From Caballeronia terrestris (lineage in GTDB: Bacteria; Pseudomonadota; Gammaproteobacteria; Burkholderiales; Burkholderiaceae), in assembly GCF_001544515.1 (NCBI RefSeq), contig NZ_FCOL02000043.1:1-46337 (forward strand): 46,337 bases of DNA. Reading direction: 5' to 3'. This document shows, one piece after another, positions 16,268-24,764 of this stretch (positions are counted from its first letter, which is position 1; every line of letters begins with the position of its first letter). The notes under the pieces were generated by a model. The model saw only the letters and a list, made by a program, of their open reading frames with translations, was not told the DNA's origin and searched no databases. The translations under genes and the position numbers were made by a program.

Positions 16268-17308
16268 CTACGACGCCTCGATGATGACCTTCAGCGCATG
16301 CGTATCGGCGGCGTGGCCGAAGGTCTCGTACGCGTTCATGATGTCGTCGAGGCGAAAGCGGTGGGTAATCAGCTTGTTGGGCTCGAGCCGGCCCGACCGC
16401 ACGGTCTTGAGCAGCATCGGCGTGCTGACCGTATCGACGAGACGCGTCGTGATCGTGATGTTGCGGTCCCAGAGCGCTTCGAGATGCAGGTCCGCCTTGA
16501 CCCCGTGCACGCCGACGTTCGCAATCGTCCCGCCTGCCGCGACGATCGACTGGCACAGCTCGAACGTCTCCGGCACGCCCACGGCCTCGATCGCGCAATC
16601 GACGCCCGCGCCATCGGTCAGCTTCATGATCTCCGCGACGGCCTCCGCGCGCCCGATATCGATACACGCCGTCGCGCCGAACGTGCGCGCGATCTCGAGC
16701 CGGTTCGCGTCGCGGTCGATCATCACGATCTGCGCGGGCGAATAGAACTGCGCCGTCAAGAGCGAGGCGAGCCCGATCGGTCCCGCGCCGACGATCGCCA
16801 CCGTCGAGCCGGGCTGCACCTTACCGTTCAGCACGCCGCATTCGAAGCCGGTCGGCAGGATGTCTGAGAGCATCACGAGCGCTTCTTCATCGGCGCCGGC
16901 CGGAATCGGATACAGGCTCGTTTCGGCATGAGGAATGCGCACGTATTCGGCTTGCGTGCCGTCGATCTTGTTGCCGAGTATCCAGCCGCCCGTCGTGCAG
17001 TGCGAGTACATGCCGCGCCGACAGAACTCGCATTTTCCGCACGACGAGATGCAGGAGATCAGCACGTGATCGCCAGTTTTGAATGACGATACCGCCGCGC
17101 CCACGCGCTCGATCACGCCGACGCCCTCATGTCCGAGGATGCGGCCCGGCTCGCACGTCGGGACGTCGCCCTTGAGGATGTGCAGGTCGGTGCCGCAGAT
17201 CGTCGTGCGTGTGACCCGGACGATGGCGTCGGTCGGAGCGGCGAGTTCGGGCATGGGCCGCTCGTCGAGCGACTTCGTGCCGGGTCCGTGGTAGACGAGT
17301 GCCTTCAT
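16268..17308 (-). CDS. Zinc-dependent alcohol dehydrogenase (MDR family)
   Basis: A 346-residue medium-chain dehydrogenase. The catalytic zinc ligands are in TICGTDLHI and LGHEGVG, and the structural zinc site is SCGKCEFCRRGMYSHC. The Rossmann nucleotide site reads VAIVGAGPIGLAS, followed by VMIDRDANRLEIA, with Asp at the end of beta-2. The protein looks like the secondary-alcohol (isopropanol/butanediol type) dehydrogenases common in Burkholderiaceae. The start at 17308 is chosen because AGGAGT lies 6 bases before it. It is divergent from the gallate operon, with 538 bases between, and no partner gene points to a substrate. Confidence 0.9.
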   Translation of the reverse strand: MKALVYHGPGTKSLDERPMPELAAPTDAIVRVTRTTICGTDLHILKGDVPTCEPGRILGHEGVGVIERVGAAVSSFKTGDHVLISCISSCGKCEFCRRGMYSHCTTGGWILGNKIDGTQAEYVRIPHAETSLYPIPAGADEEALVMLSDILPTGFECGVLNGKVQPGSTVAIVGAGPIGLASLLTAQFYSPAQIVMIDRDANRLEIARTFGATACIDIGRAEAVAEIMKLTDGAGVDCAIEAVGVPETFELCQSIVAAGGTIANVGVHGVKADLHLEALWDRNITITTRLVDTVSTPMLLKTVRSGRLEPNKLITHRFRLDDIMNAYETFGHAADTHALKVIIEAS

Positions 17309-17846
17309 CGAAAGACTCCTTCGCATGGGTGTCGTGATGCGTGCGACTCACTCTATTCGCATGCGTTTCGCAGCGATTGACGAAGGTCAACGAACCACGC
17401 GCTTCATTGATGTGAACAATCCCGCCAGCCCTCACTTTGCGACTTCATTCTTGCCCCATCTGATTTGCTTATCGGACGCTGTCGTAGGGGGTTGTTGCCA
17501 AAAATTTTCTCCAAAATTCGGTGGACAACGCCATCGCCTGTCCTGACATGCGTTTCACCGATCTTCATTCGCGCAGCCCGGTCCCTAAAACGCCCGAAAA
17601 GCCATCGCCATAGTCATTCCATCTGGTTAACCCGCCCATTCACGGCAGGCCGCTGCATGGCTATCTTTCACCTCAGACGGCAATTCGAATCAATTCCGCT
17701 TTTCCTGATCGCAAACGGAACGTGGATATGGCCACCGCCCGAAACGCCGCCCCGATAAACAGGTCAGATGCCCCCGCATGGCACGTCGCGTCGCCGCTTC
17801 GCAGCGGGACCGCCGTCACGGTGCATCGGTATGAAGGAGTAAAGGT
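17309..17846. other. 538-bp divergent intergenic region, alcohol dehydrogenase and gallate operon
   Basis: No gene is visible here. The region holds a small dyad TTGAC/GTCAA (17377-17381 and 17386-17390) near the dehydrogenase promoter and an AT-rich stretch around 17500-17520 (CCAAAAATTTTCT, then CCAAAATT). The ribosome site AAGGAG lies 7 bases before the gallate dioxygenase ATG. The long upstream region suggests binding sites for a regulator encoded elsewhere; I cannot name a site with confidence. Confidence 0.4.
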
Positions 17847-19148
17847 ATGGCACGGATCATCGGAGGCATCGCCGCCTCGCACACCCCCACCATCGGCTTC
17901 GCGTTCGACAAGAACAAGCGCGACGATCCCGTCTGGGCGCCGATCTTCGAGAACTTCGCGCCGCTCGCCGACTGGATCGCCGAGAAAAAGCCCGACGTGA
18001 TTCTCACGATCTACAACGACCACGTCACGTCGTTCTTCTTCGACCACTACTCCGCGTTCACGCTGGGCGTCGGCCCGGAATGGCACGTCGCGGACGAAGG
18101 CGGCGGCGCACGCGATCTGCCGCCGATCAAGGGACATCCGGAGCTGGCCGCGCACATCGGCACGTCGCTGATGACCGACGAATTCGACATGTCGTTCTTC
18201 CAGAACAAGGCGCTCGATCACGGCTGCTTTTCGCCGCTCTCGATGCTCTGCCCGCACAAGCCCGAATGGCCTGTGAAGATCGTGCCGCTGCAGATGGGCG
18301 TGCTTCAGTTACCCGTGCCGAGCGCGCGCCGCTTCTACAAGCTCGGCCAGGCGCTGCGGCGTGCGATCGAAAGCTATCCGGAGGACATCAAGGTCGCGAT
18401 TCTCGCAACGGGCGGTCTGTCGCATCAGGTGCACGGCGAGCGCGCCGGTTTCAACAACACGGAATGGGACCACCGGTTCCTCGATCTCTTCGAGCGCGAT
18501 CCCGAGCAGCTCGCCGACATGACGATCGCCGAATACGCGGCGCTCGGCGGCTACGAAGGCTCCGAAGTGATCATGTGGCTGACGATGCGCGGCGCGCTGT
18601 CGGCGACCGTGGTCTGCAAGCATCGCAGCTACTACCTGCCGTCGATGGCAGGCATCGCGACCGCGATCTACGAAGGCGAGGACGGTGAGACGAACCCGGC
18701 GGTCATCGAACGGCATCGGCAGAAGATGGCGGTCCAGCTCAAGGATGTCGAGAAGCTCGAAGGCACTTATCCGTTCTCGATCGAGCTTGCGGTGAGGGCT
18801 TACAGGATCAACGACTACCTGCATCGGATGGTCGAGCCAGCGCATCGCGAGGCTTTCCTGAGCGATCCCGAGGCGAGCTTCGAGGCGGCCGGATTGTCCG
18901 ATGAAGAGCGCAACCTGATCCGCCAGCGCGACTGGCGCGGACTGCTGCACTACGGCGTCATCTTTTTCATGCTCGAAAAGCTCGGCGCCGTGACCGGTGT
19001 TTCGAACCTGCATATCTATGCCGCGATGCGAGGGCAGACGCTCGAAGACTTCCAGCGCACGCGTAACGCGCCCGGCGCGTTGTACTCGGTGGCGGGAAAG
19101 AGCGCTGGGAAGCTGGATTGGGAAGGCACCGAAAAAGGCAAGAACTGA
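17847..19148 (+). CDS. galA: Gallate dioxygenase (GalA/DesB type)
   Basis: A 433-residue extradiol dioxygenase that would cleave gallate with oxygen to 4-oxalomesaconate. The N-terminal two thirds are LigB-like and the C-terminal part is LigA-like, fused in one chain as in GalA and DesB; separate protocatechuate 4,5-dioxygenase subunits would be two genes. The iron ligands fit: H12 in AASHTP, H59 in YNDHVTS and a Glu in GGYEGSE (237 or 240), matching the H12/H59/E239 pattern of DesB. Candidate base His residues lie in LSHQVHGE (192-196). It is the first gene of an operon with a transporter, hydratase and aldolase. A protocatechuate activity cannot be excluded. Confidence 0.9.
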   Translation: MARIIGGIAASHTPTIGFAFDKNKRDDPVWAPIFENFAPLADWIAEKKPDVILTIYNDHVTSFFFDHYSAFTLGVGPEWHVADEGGGARDLPPIKGHPELAAHIGTSLMTDEFDMSFFQNKALDHGCFSPLSMLCPHKPEWPVKIVPLQMGVLQLPVPSARRFYKLGQALRRAIESYPEDIKVAILATGGLSHQVHGERAGFNNTEWDHRFLDLFERDPEQLADMTIAEYAALGGYEGSEVIMWLTMRGALSATVVCKHRSYYLPSMAGIATAIYEGEDGETNPAVIERHRQKMAVQLKDVEKLEGTYPFSIELAVRAYRINDYLHRMVEPAHREAFLSDPEASFEAAGLSDEERNLIRQRDWRGLLHYGVIFFMLEKLGAVTGVSNLHIYAAMRGQTLEDFQRTRNAPGALYSVAGKSAGKLDWEGTEKGKN

Positions 19149-19164
19149 GACGCGGCAACTCCCC

Positions 19165-19192
19165 AGGAGACAGGAGACAGGAGACAGGAGAA
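19165..19192 (+). repeat. Four-copy 7-bp tandem repeat of the Shine-Dalgarno site
   Basis: AGGAGAC occurs three times in tandem at 19165-19171, 19172-19178 and 19179-19185, and a fourth copy, AGGAGAA, follows at 19186-19192. The ATG of the transporter is at 19197. Each copy is a near-perfect Shine-Dalgarno sequence, but only the last is at working distance from the start. Confidence 0.85.
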
Positions 19193-19196
19193 ACGT

Positions 19197-20546
19197 ATGA
19201 CAAGCGGCAAAACAATCGACATCAAATCATTCATCGACTCGCGGCCCATCGCGCCCTACCAGTGGCTACTGGTGGCGCTGTGCTTCCTCGTGGTCGCGGC
19301 GGACGGCATGGACGTCGCCATCATGGGCTTCGTCGCGCCTTCGATCATCGCGGACTGGGGCATTTCGCGCCCCGCGTTCGGCCTCGTGATGAGCGCGGCG
19401 CCGATCGGTCTCGTGATAGGTGCTCTGGCGGCCGGCCCCGCTTCGGACAAGATCGGGCGCAAGTGGGTGCTGATCACATCGGTGTTCCTGTTCGGCGTCT
19501 TCACGATCGCGACGGCCTTCACGCACTCGCCCACTTCGATGGCGATCCTGCGGTTGCTCACCGGCATCGGCCTCGGCGCCGCGATGCCCAACACGACGAC
19601 GCTGCTCTCCGAGTACGCGCCGCAGCGCAAGCGCTCGCTGATGATCACGATCATGTTCACCGGCTTCAACCTGGGCTCGGCGCTGATCGGCTTCGTCGCC
19701 GGCTGGCTGATTCCGGTGCACGGCTGGCGAGCGGTGCTGCTCGTCGGCGGCGCCCTGCCGCTCGCGCTGATCCCGCTGCAAATCTGGCTGCTGCCCGAAT
19801 CGGCGCGCCTGCTGGCAGTGCGCGGCGCGACTTCGAAGCGCATCGGCGCCGTGCTCGGGCGCGTCTGCGGCGAGCGCTTTGCCGGCGACGAAGTCTTCGT
19901 CTCGAACGAGCCGCCGCTGCCCACGCGCAAGCCGATCGGCGTACTGTTCTCACAGGGCTACGGCGTGATGACGGCGGCGCTCTGGGTCACGTATTTCATG
20001 GGCCTGCTCGTGATCTACCTGCTGACCGGCTGGCTGCCCACGCTGATGAAGGACGCCGGACTGACGGTCACGGCCGCCGCGAACGTCACGGCGATGTTTC
20101 AGATCGGCGGGACGATCGGCGCGATCTGCGTCGGCTGGATGATGGACAAAGTCCGCCCCGCGCCCGTGATCAGCGCCGCGTACCTCGGCGGCGGCCTGTG
20201 CGTGCTCGGGCTCGGCTGGATCGGCGCGATGTCGTCGTCGCTGACGTTGCTCGTGTTCGCTGCGGGCTTCTGCATGAGCGGCGCGCAGACTGGCCTGAAC
20301 GCCTTCGCGCCGGGACGCTATCCGACGGTCGCGCGTGCCACCGGCGTGAGCTGGATGCTGGGCGTGGGCCGCTTCGGCAGCATCTTCGGGTCCGCGATCG
20401 GCGGAGCGCTGCTCGGCCTAGGCTGGCAATTCGGCGCGATCCTCGCGATGCTGGCCGTCCCTGCGACGCTCGCTGCCATCGCTATCCTGCTGGCCCAGCG
20501 CGTGAAGGCCGGCGACCCGGTCGCGCAGCCGACCGTGGCACATTGA
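19197..20546 (+). CDS. galT: MFS aromatic-acid transporter (AAHS family), probable gallate uptake
   Basis: A 449-residue, 12-helix major facilitator of the aromatic acid:H+ symporter family. The signature loop between helices 2 and 3 reads GPASDKIGRKWVL, and the first helix carries the family's DGMDVAIMGF pattern, with the acidic residues needed for proton-coupled uptake. It is placed between gallate dioxygenase and the hydratase, so gallate or a related hydroxybenzoate is the likely substrate, as for GalT of Pseudomonas; that assignment is by context. Its ribosome site is a four-copy tandem repeat. The gap to the next gene is 67 bases. Confidence 0.88.
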   Translation: MTSGKTIDIKSFIDSRPIAPYQWLLVALCFLVVAADGMDVAIMGFVAPSIIADWGISRPAFGLVMSAAPIGLVIGALAAGPASDKIGRKWVLITSVFLFGVFTIATAFTHSPTSMAILRLLTGIGLGAAMPNTTTLLSEYAPQRKRSLMITIMFTGFNLGSALIGFVAGWLIPVHGWRAVLLVGGALPLALIPLQIWLLPESARLLAVRGATSKRIGAVLGRVCGERFAGDEVFVSNEPPLPTRKPIGVLFSQGYGVMTAALWVTYFMGLLVIYLLTGWLPTLMKDAGLTVTAAANVTAMFQIGGTIGAICVGWMMDKVRPAPVISAAYLGGGLCVLGLGWIGAMSSSLTLLVFAAGFCMSGAQTGLNAFAPGRYPTVARATGVSWMLGVGRFGSIFGSAIGGALLGLGWQFGAILAMLAVPATLAAIAILLAQRVKAGDPVAQPTVAH

Positions 20547-20613
20547 GAAAGCCGGCGCGCGGGCGCTGCGTTTTCCGCGCGCTGGCAAAACGAATATGCA
20601 TTGAGGAAGAACG

Positions 20614-21639
20614 ATGATCATCGATATTCACGGCCACTACACCACCGCGCCCAAGGCGCTGGAAGCGTGGCGCAACCGTCAGATCGCAGGCATCAAGACC
20701 CCATCGGAGAGGCCGAAGGTCTCCGAGCTGCACATCAGCGACGACGAACTGCGCGAGTCGATCGAAGCGAATCAACTGAAGCTGATGCGGGAGCGCGGCC
20801 TCGACCTCACGATCTTCAGCCCGCGCGCGAGCTTCATGGCGCATCACGTCGGCGACTTCGAGGTGTCGAGCACGTGGGCGGCGATCTGCAACGAGCTGTG
20901 CTTTCGCGTGGCACAGCTCTTTCCCGACCACTTCATCCCCGCCGCGATGCTGCCGCAAAGCCCGGGCGTCGATACCGCAACCTGTATCCCCGAACTCGTG
21001 AAGTGCGTCGAGCAGTACGGCAACGTGGCGATCAACCTGAACCCCGATCCGTCGGGCGGCCACTGGACCAGCCCGCCGCTCTCCGACCGCTACTGGTATC
21101 CGATCTACGAGAAGATGGTCGAGTACGACATCCCCGCGATGATCCACGTCAGCACGAGCTGCAACGCGTGCTTCCACACGACCGGGGCGCACTATCTCAA
21201 CGCCGATACGACCGCGTTCATGCAGTGCCTCACCTCCGACCTGTTCCGCGATTTCCCGTCGCTGCGTTTCGTGATCCCGCATGGCGGCGGCGCCGTGCCC
21301 TATCACTGGGGACGCTTTCGCGGCCTGGCGCAGGAGATGAAGAAGCCGCTGCTCAAGGACCATCTGCTGAACAACGTCTTCTTCGATACCTGCGTCTATC
21401 ACCAGCCGGGCATCGACCTGCTGACGCGCGTGATCCCTGTCGACAACATCCTCTTCGCGAGCGAGATGATCGGCGCGGTGCGCGGCATCGATCCGGAGAC
21501 GGGCAACTATTTCGACGATACGAAGCGCTATATCGACGCCGCGCACATCGATGCCGATGAGCGCTACAAGATCTACGAAGGCAACGCGCGGCGCGTCTAT
21601 CCGCGCCTCGATGCGGCGCTCAAAACGAAAGGACTGTGA
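20614..21639 (+). CDS. ligJ: 4-oxalomesaconate hydratase, LigJ type
   Basis: A 341-residue amidohydrolase-2 superfamily enzyme that hydrates the ring-cleavage product to 4-carboxy-4-hydroxy-2-oxoadipate. The metal-site motif IDIHGHYT is at the N-terminus; MIHVSTSCNACF, VIPHGGGAVPYHWGRF and FASEMIGAVRG follow in order, as in LigJ of the protocatechuate 4,5-cleavage pathway. It differs from the unrelated GalB hydratase of Pseudomonas. In the characterised LigJ route the true substrate is the isomer made by the LigU tautomerase, for which no homologue is present here. GAGGAAG lies 6 bases before the ATG. Its stop lies just before the aldolase start. Confidence 0.92.
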   Translation: MIIDIHGHYTTAPKALEAWRNRQIAGIKTPSERPKVSELHISDDELRESIEANQLKLMRERGLDLTIFSPRASFMAHHVGDFEVSSTWAAICNELCFRVAQLFPDHFIPAAMLPQSPGVDTATCIPELVKCVEQYGNVAINLNPDPSGGHWTSPPLSDRYWYPIYEKMVEYDIPAMIHVSTSCNACFHTTGAHYLNADTTAFMQCLTSDLFRDFPSLRFVIPHGGGAVPYHWGRFRGLAQEMKKPLLKDHLLNNVFFDTCVYHQPGIDLLTRVIPVDNILFASEMIGAVRGIDPETGNYFDDTKRYIDAAHIDADERYKIYEGNARRVYPRLDAALKTKGL

Positions 21640-21641
21640 TC

Positions 21642-22325
21642 ATGTTTGAACTGGGAGTGGTGTATCGCAACATCCATCGCGCCGACGGTGACGTCGCCAC
21701 GAAGCTCGGTGCGTTCGGTTCGGCGACGGTTCACGAGGCGATGGGCCGCGTCGGCCTGATGAAGCCCTACATGCGCCCGATCTACGCGGGTGCGCAGACG
21801 AGCGGCACGGCGGTCACCGTCCTGCTGCAACCGGGCGACAACTGGATGCTGCACGTCGCGGCCGAGCAGATCCGGCCAGGCGATATCGTGGTCGCGGCGG
21901 TCACGACGGAATCCACCGACGGCTTCTTCGGCGACCTCCTCGCGACGAGCTTCCAGGCGCGCGGCGCGCGGGCGCTCGTGATCGACGGCGGCGTGCGCGA
22001 CGTGCGCGTTTTGGCCGAGATGAACTTCCCGGTGTGGAGCCGCGCGATTTCGTCGAAGGGCACGGTCAAGGCGACGCTCGGCTCGGTGAACGTGCCGGTC
22101 GTGTGCGCGGGCGCGCTCGTGACCCCGGGCGATGTCGTCGTCGCCGATGACGACGGCGTGGTCATCGTGCCATCGGCGATGGCGCAGAAGGTGCTCGACA
22201 AAGCGGCCGCGCGCGAAGCGTTCGAAGGCGAGAAGCGCGCGAAGCTGGCCTCGGGCGTGCTTGGCCTCGATATGTACGACATGCGCGAGCCGCTGCGACA
22301 GGCGGGGCTGCGCTACATCGATTGA
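21642..22325 (+). CDS. ligK: 4-carboxy-4-hydroxy-2-oxoadipate aldolase, LigK/GalC type
   Basis: A 227-residue class II aldolase of the RraA-like fold that splits 4-carboxy-4-hydroxy-2-oxoadipate into pyruvate and oxaloacetate. The start MFELGVVYRNI, the loop GSATVHEAMGR and the active-site stretch RGARALVIDGGVRDV are typical, with the metal-binding Asp after the conserved Arg. I use the ATG at 21642, with AAAGGA 8 bases upstream; a GTG two codons earlier would overlap the hydratase stop. The product oxaloacetate enters the TCA cycle directly. It is the fourth gene of the gallate operon. Confidence 0.93.
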   Translation: MFELGVVYRNIHRADGDVATKLGAFGSATVHEAMGRVGLMKPYMRPIYAGAQTSGTAVTVLLQPGDNWMLHVAAEQIRPGDIVVAAVTTESTDGFFGDLLATSFQARGARALVIDGGVRDVRVLAEMNFPVWSRAISSKGTVKATLGSVNVPVVCAGALVTPGDVVVADDDGVVIVPSAMAQKVLDKAAAREAFEGEKRAKLASGVLGLDMYDMREPLRQAGLRYID

Positions 22326-22346
22326 TCGATAAAGGGTTCGGAAAAC

Positions 22347-23036
22347 ATGAGTGAGCACATTACCGGCATCTCGTCGATGGCGACGCGCCAGATGCTGTCC
22401 GAACTCGTCGCCGACTACGCGCGGCTGTCGGGGCGGACGGTGGTCGTCGAATCGGTCGGCGGCGTGGCGGCTGCAAGGCGCGTCGCGGACGGCGAGCCGT
22501 TCGACATCGTCGTGCTTGCCGCCGATGCTATCGACCGGCTTGTTGGCGACGGCCTCGTCGATCCGCAAAGCTGCGTCGGTCTCGCGCGATCGGGCGTGGC
22601 GATCGCGGTCGCGGCGGGTGCGCCGGCGCCGGATATCGCGACCGAAGCGGCCGTGCGCGAGGCGGTGCTGGCCGCGCGCTCGATCGGCTATTCGACGGGG
22701 CCGAGCGGCGTTCACCTCAGCCTTTTGTTCGAACGATGGGGCATCGCGGACACCATCGCGCCGCGCATCGTGCAGGCGCCGCCCGGCGTGCCGGTCGGAT
22801 CGCTCGTCGCGAGCGGGCAGGTCGAACTGGGCTTCCAGCAACTGAGCGAGATGATGCACTTGCCGGGGATCGAAGTGATCGGCGCTCTGCCGCCGGAAAT
22901 TCAGGTCGTCACCGTGTTTTCGGCCGCCGTGTGCACGGCTTCTCGGCAAAAAGAAGCCGCGAAGGAACTCATCGCTTTTCTGGCATCCGCGCAGGCCGGC
23001 TCCGCCAAGCTTCGGCATGGGATGGAGCCGGCCTGA
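22347..23036 (+). CDS. ModA-like substrate-binding-fold protein without signal peptide
   Basis: A 229-residue protein resembling the molybdate-binding protein ModA/extracellular solute-binding fold: an early GISSMATRQMLSEL, the pattern FDIVVLAADAIDRLV, and a second lobe beginning RSIGYSTGPSGVHL. Unlike transport proteins it has no signal peptide, lipobox or Tat motif; the folded domain starts at residue 5, so it should stay in the cytoplasm. No ABC permease or ATPase is nearby. It is 21 bases after the aldolase, clearly in the gallate operon, at the place where a tautomerase would be expected. It could bind or isomerise a tricarboxylate intermediate, or sense it. Its function is not known to me. 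Confidence 0.85.
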   Translation: MSEHITGISSMATRQMLSELVADYARLSGRTVVVESVGGVAAARRVADGEPFDIVVLAADAIDRLVGDGLVDPQSCVGLARSGVAIAVAAGAPAPDIATEAAVREAVLAARSIGYSTGPSGVHLSLLFERWGIADTIAPRIVQAPPGVPVGSLVASGQVELGFQQLSEMMHLPGIEVIGALPPEIQVVTVFSAAVCTASRQKEAAKELIAFLASAQAGSAKLRHGMEPA

Positions 23037-23049
23037 CCAAGCCCCCGCG

Positions 23050-23901
23050 TTACTTCGGATAGAGCAAAGTACGCACTTCCGACGTGTCGTCCTGCAGCGT
23101 CCGCGCAAGCTCGGGCATGCCGAAGAAGCTCAGATACTCGGGAATCTGCTGCACCAGCATCTCGAATCCCGCGTGAGCCGAAATGCCGAGTTCCGCGCAT
23201 GCCTTGAGCAAGGGCGTAGGCTCGCGCGTCATGATGATGTCCTCGACCGCAGCGCCCGCATCGACGCGCTTCGGATCGAAGGGCAGCGGGTCGTCCTGCT
23301 TCAGTCCCTGCGACGTGCAGTTGACGATCAGGTTGTAGCCCGCCGGATCGGGGCTCGCCGCGACCCTCGTCACGCCACCCGATGCCGCCGCCAGTCGCGC
23401 GCACAGGTCGGCCGCGCGATCCGTGCTCCGGTTGTAGATCGCCAGTTCGCCGACGCCGCGCAACGCCAGCGCCGCCGCGACCGCCTGCCCTCCTCCTCCG
23501 GCACCGATCACCAGTACGCGACGGCCTTCCAGCGGAATGCCGAAATGGTCCAGCCCTTTCACGAAGCCGATGCCGTCGAACAGCGCGCCTTCGATCGCGC
23601 CGTCGTCAGCGCGGCGCACCGCGTTGACAGCGCCCGCGAGTTGCGCGACGGGGTCGCAGCGGTCCATCAGGGCCATCATCGCGGCCTTGTGCGGGATCGT
23701 CACCCACATCCCGTTGACGTTCTCCGCGCTGAACGCGTTGCGCACGAAATCGGCGAGACGCGCGGGCGGGACTTTCACCGGCACGAGGACCGCATCGATG
23801 CCGTGCCGCTCGAAGAGGTGGTTGTAGATCTCGGGTGCGCGTACCTGCGCGACGGGGTCGCCTGCGATCATGAAAACGCGTGTCGTACCGGTGATGGGCA
23901 T
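23050..23901 (-). CDS. Shikimate dehydrogenase-like protein
   Basis: A 283-residue two-domain oxidoreductase of the AroE family that would interconvert 3-dehydroshikimate and shikimate, or related quinate or aminoshikimate substrates. The catalytic Lys is in WVTIPHK, the Rossmann loop is GAGGGGQAVAAA, and NCTSQGL and GFEMLVQQ are present. The N-terminal carboxylate-binding SxS motif is absent: AroE proteins read SHSxSPxxHN, while this one reads AQVRAPEIYN. The substrate may therefore differ from shikimate. The start at 23901 puts the domain at once. It converges on the gallate operon (13 bases between stops), and dehydroshikimate is a known precursor of gallate, so a link is plausible. Confidence 0.85.
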   Translation of the reverse strand: MPITGTTRVFMIAGDPVAQVRAPEIYNHLFERHGIDAVLVPVKVPPARLADFVRNAFSAENVNGMWVTIPHKAAMMALMDRCDPVAQLAGAVNAVRRADDGAIEGALFDGIGFVKGLDHFGIPLEGRRVLVIGAGGGGQAVAAALALRGVGELAIYNRSTDRAADLCARLAAASGGVTRVAASPDPAGYNLIVNCTSQGLKQDDPLPFDPKRVDAGAAVEDIIMTREPTPLLKACAELGISAHAGFEMLVQQIPEYLSFFGMPELARTLQDDTSEVRTLLYPK

Positions 23902-23983
23902 GGGGCTTGGGTCCGTGGTGGGCTTTTGAGATCGTAACGCGTCAGAGGCCAACCTCCGTAAAAAACCGAAACATCAAAGCTCC

Positions 23984-24019
23984 TTGACAGACACTCTTAA
24001 GATATATAACTTAAGATAT
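23984..24019 (+). promoter_or_regulatory. Promoter with twin CTTAAGATAT repeats before the YqjI-like regulator
   Basis: TTGACA at 23984-23989 is a perfect -35 box; TATAAC at 24005-24010 is the best -10 (15-bp spacing, slightly short). The 10-mer CTTAAGATAT occurs at 23996-24005 and again at 24010-24019, 14 bp apart, overlapping the -10 and spacer. Each copy holds a CTTAAG palindrome. This fits autorepression by the PadR-family protein that follows; the exact operator is an inference. Confidence 0.6.
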
Positions 24020-24049
24020 GTTTTACGATATTCATTCTGGAGCGAATCG

Positions 24050-24757
24050 ATGCGACGCCATTTCCTGCACCACTGCGGCGAAGCCTTTGCCGCGCATTTC
24101 GGCCGGCATGAGCTGGCTGAACGCTTTTCTCAACTCGCCATCGGCCGCCATCGCGGACACGGCGGCGGCGGACGCTTTTTCGATGGCCCCGGCAACCCCG
24201 GCGGCCGCGGTGAATTCGGCGGCGAAGGCGGCATGCCGCGCGCCCGCAAGTTCACCTCCGACGACCTGCAATTGCTGTTGCTCGCCCTGTTGGCCGACCA
24301 GCCGCGTCACGGCTACGAGCTCATCAAGGCACTGGCCGACCGCTCGAACGGCTTCTACGCGCCGAGTCCCGGCATGGTCTACCCCGCGCTCACGTATCTC
24401 GAAGAGCTCGGCCACACCACCGTCGAACTGGAGGGCAACCGCAAGCGCTACGCCCTCTCCGACGCCGGGCGCGAGTATCTGGCCGCGAACCGCGAACGCG
24501 TCGACCTGATGCTCGCCAAGCTGACGCACTTCGCCCGCAAGATGGATTCGGTGCGCCGCGCGTTCGCTGGCGAGGAAGCCGACGACAGCGCCAGCGAAGG
24601 CGGCTGGGTCCCCGAGCTGACCACGGCGCGTCGTGCGCTGAAGCGCGCCCTGCTCTTGCGCACCGATGCCCCGCACGACGAGCAGCAACGCATCGCCGCG
24701 ATCCTCGCGCGCGCGACCGCCGAAATCGAACAGGGCATAGCCCGCGACAAGGAATAA
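24050..24757 (+). CDS. PadR-family regulator with His-rich N-terminus, YqjI-like
   Basis: A 235-residue PadR-type repressor. The first 65 residues are rich in His (4, 7, 8, 16, 20, 34, 37) with Cys9 and many Gly, resembling the metal-binding extension of E. coli YqjI, which senses nickel and iron. The winged helix (about 70-150) includes PRHGYELIKAL and YPALTYLEELGHT, followed by a helical tail for dimerisation. The gene lies 7 bases before a siderophore-interacting protein gene, reproducing the yqjI-yqjH pair, in which the regulator represses the reductase. GGAG lies 7 bases before the ATG. Metal identity is an inference. Confidence 0.9.
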   Translation: MRRHFLHHCGEAFAAHFGRHELAERFSQLAIGRHRGHGGGGRFFDGPGNPGGRGEFGGEGGMPRARKFTSDDLQLLLLALLADQPRHGYELIKALADRSNGFYAPSPGMVYPALTYLEELGHTTVELEGNRKRYALSDAGREYLAANRERVDLMLAKLTHFARKMDSVRRAFAGEEADDSASEGGWVPELTTARRALKRALLLRTDAPHDEQQRIAAILARATAEIEQGIARDKE

Positions 24758-24764
24758 ACCGACG

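Noticed and set aside
17776..17800. Sigma-54 promoter (TGGCACG) before the gallate dioxygenase
   Set aside because: The -24 half is good, but the -12 half reads GTCGC rather than TTGC at the right spacing.
21597..23108. A 503-codon open frame on the minus strand across the aldolase and ModA-like genes
   Set aside because: Low-complexity Arg/His-rich composition; both genes on the plus strand have clear families, start sites and operon spacing.
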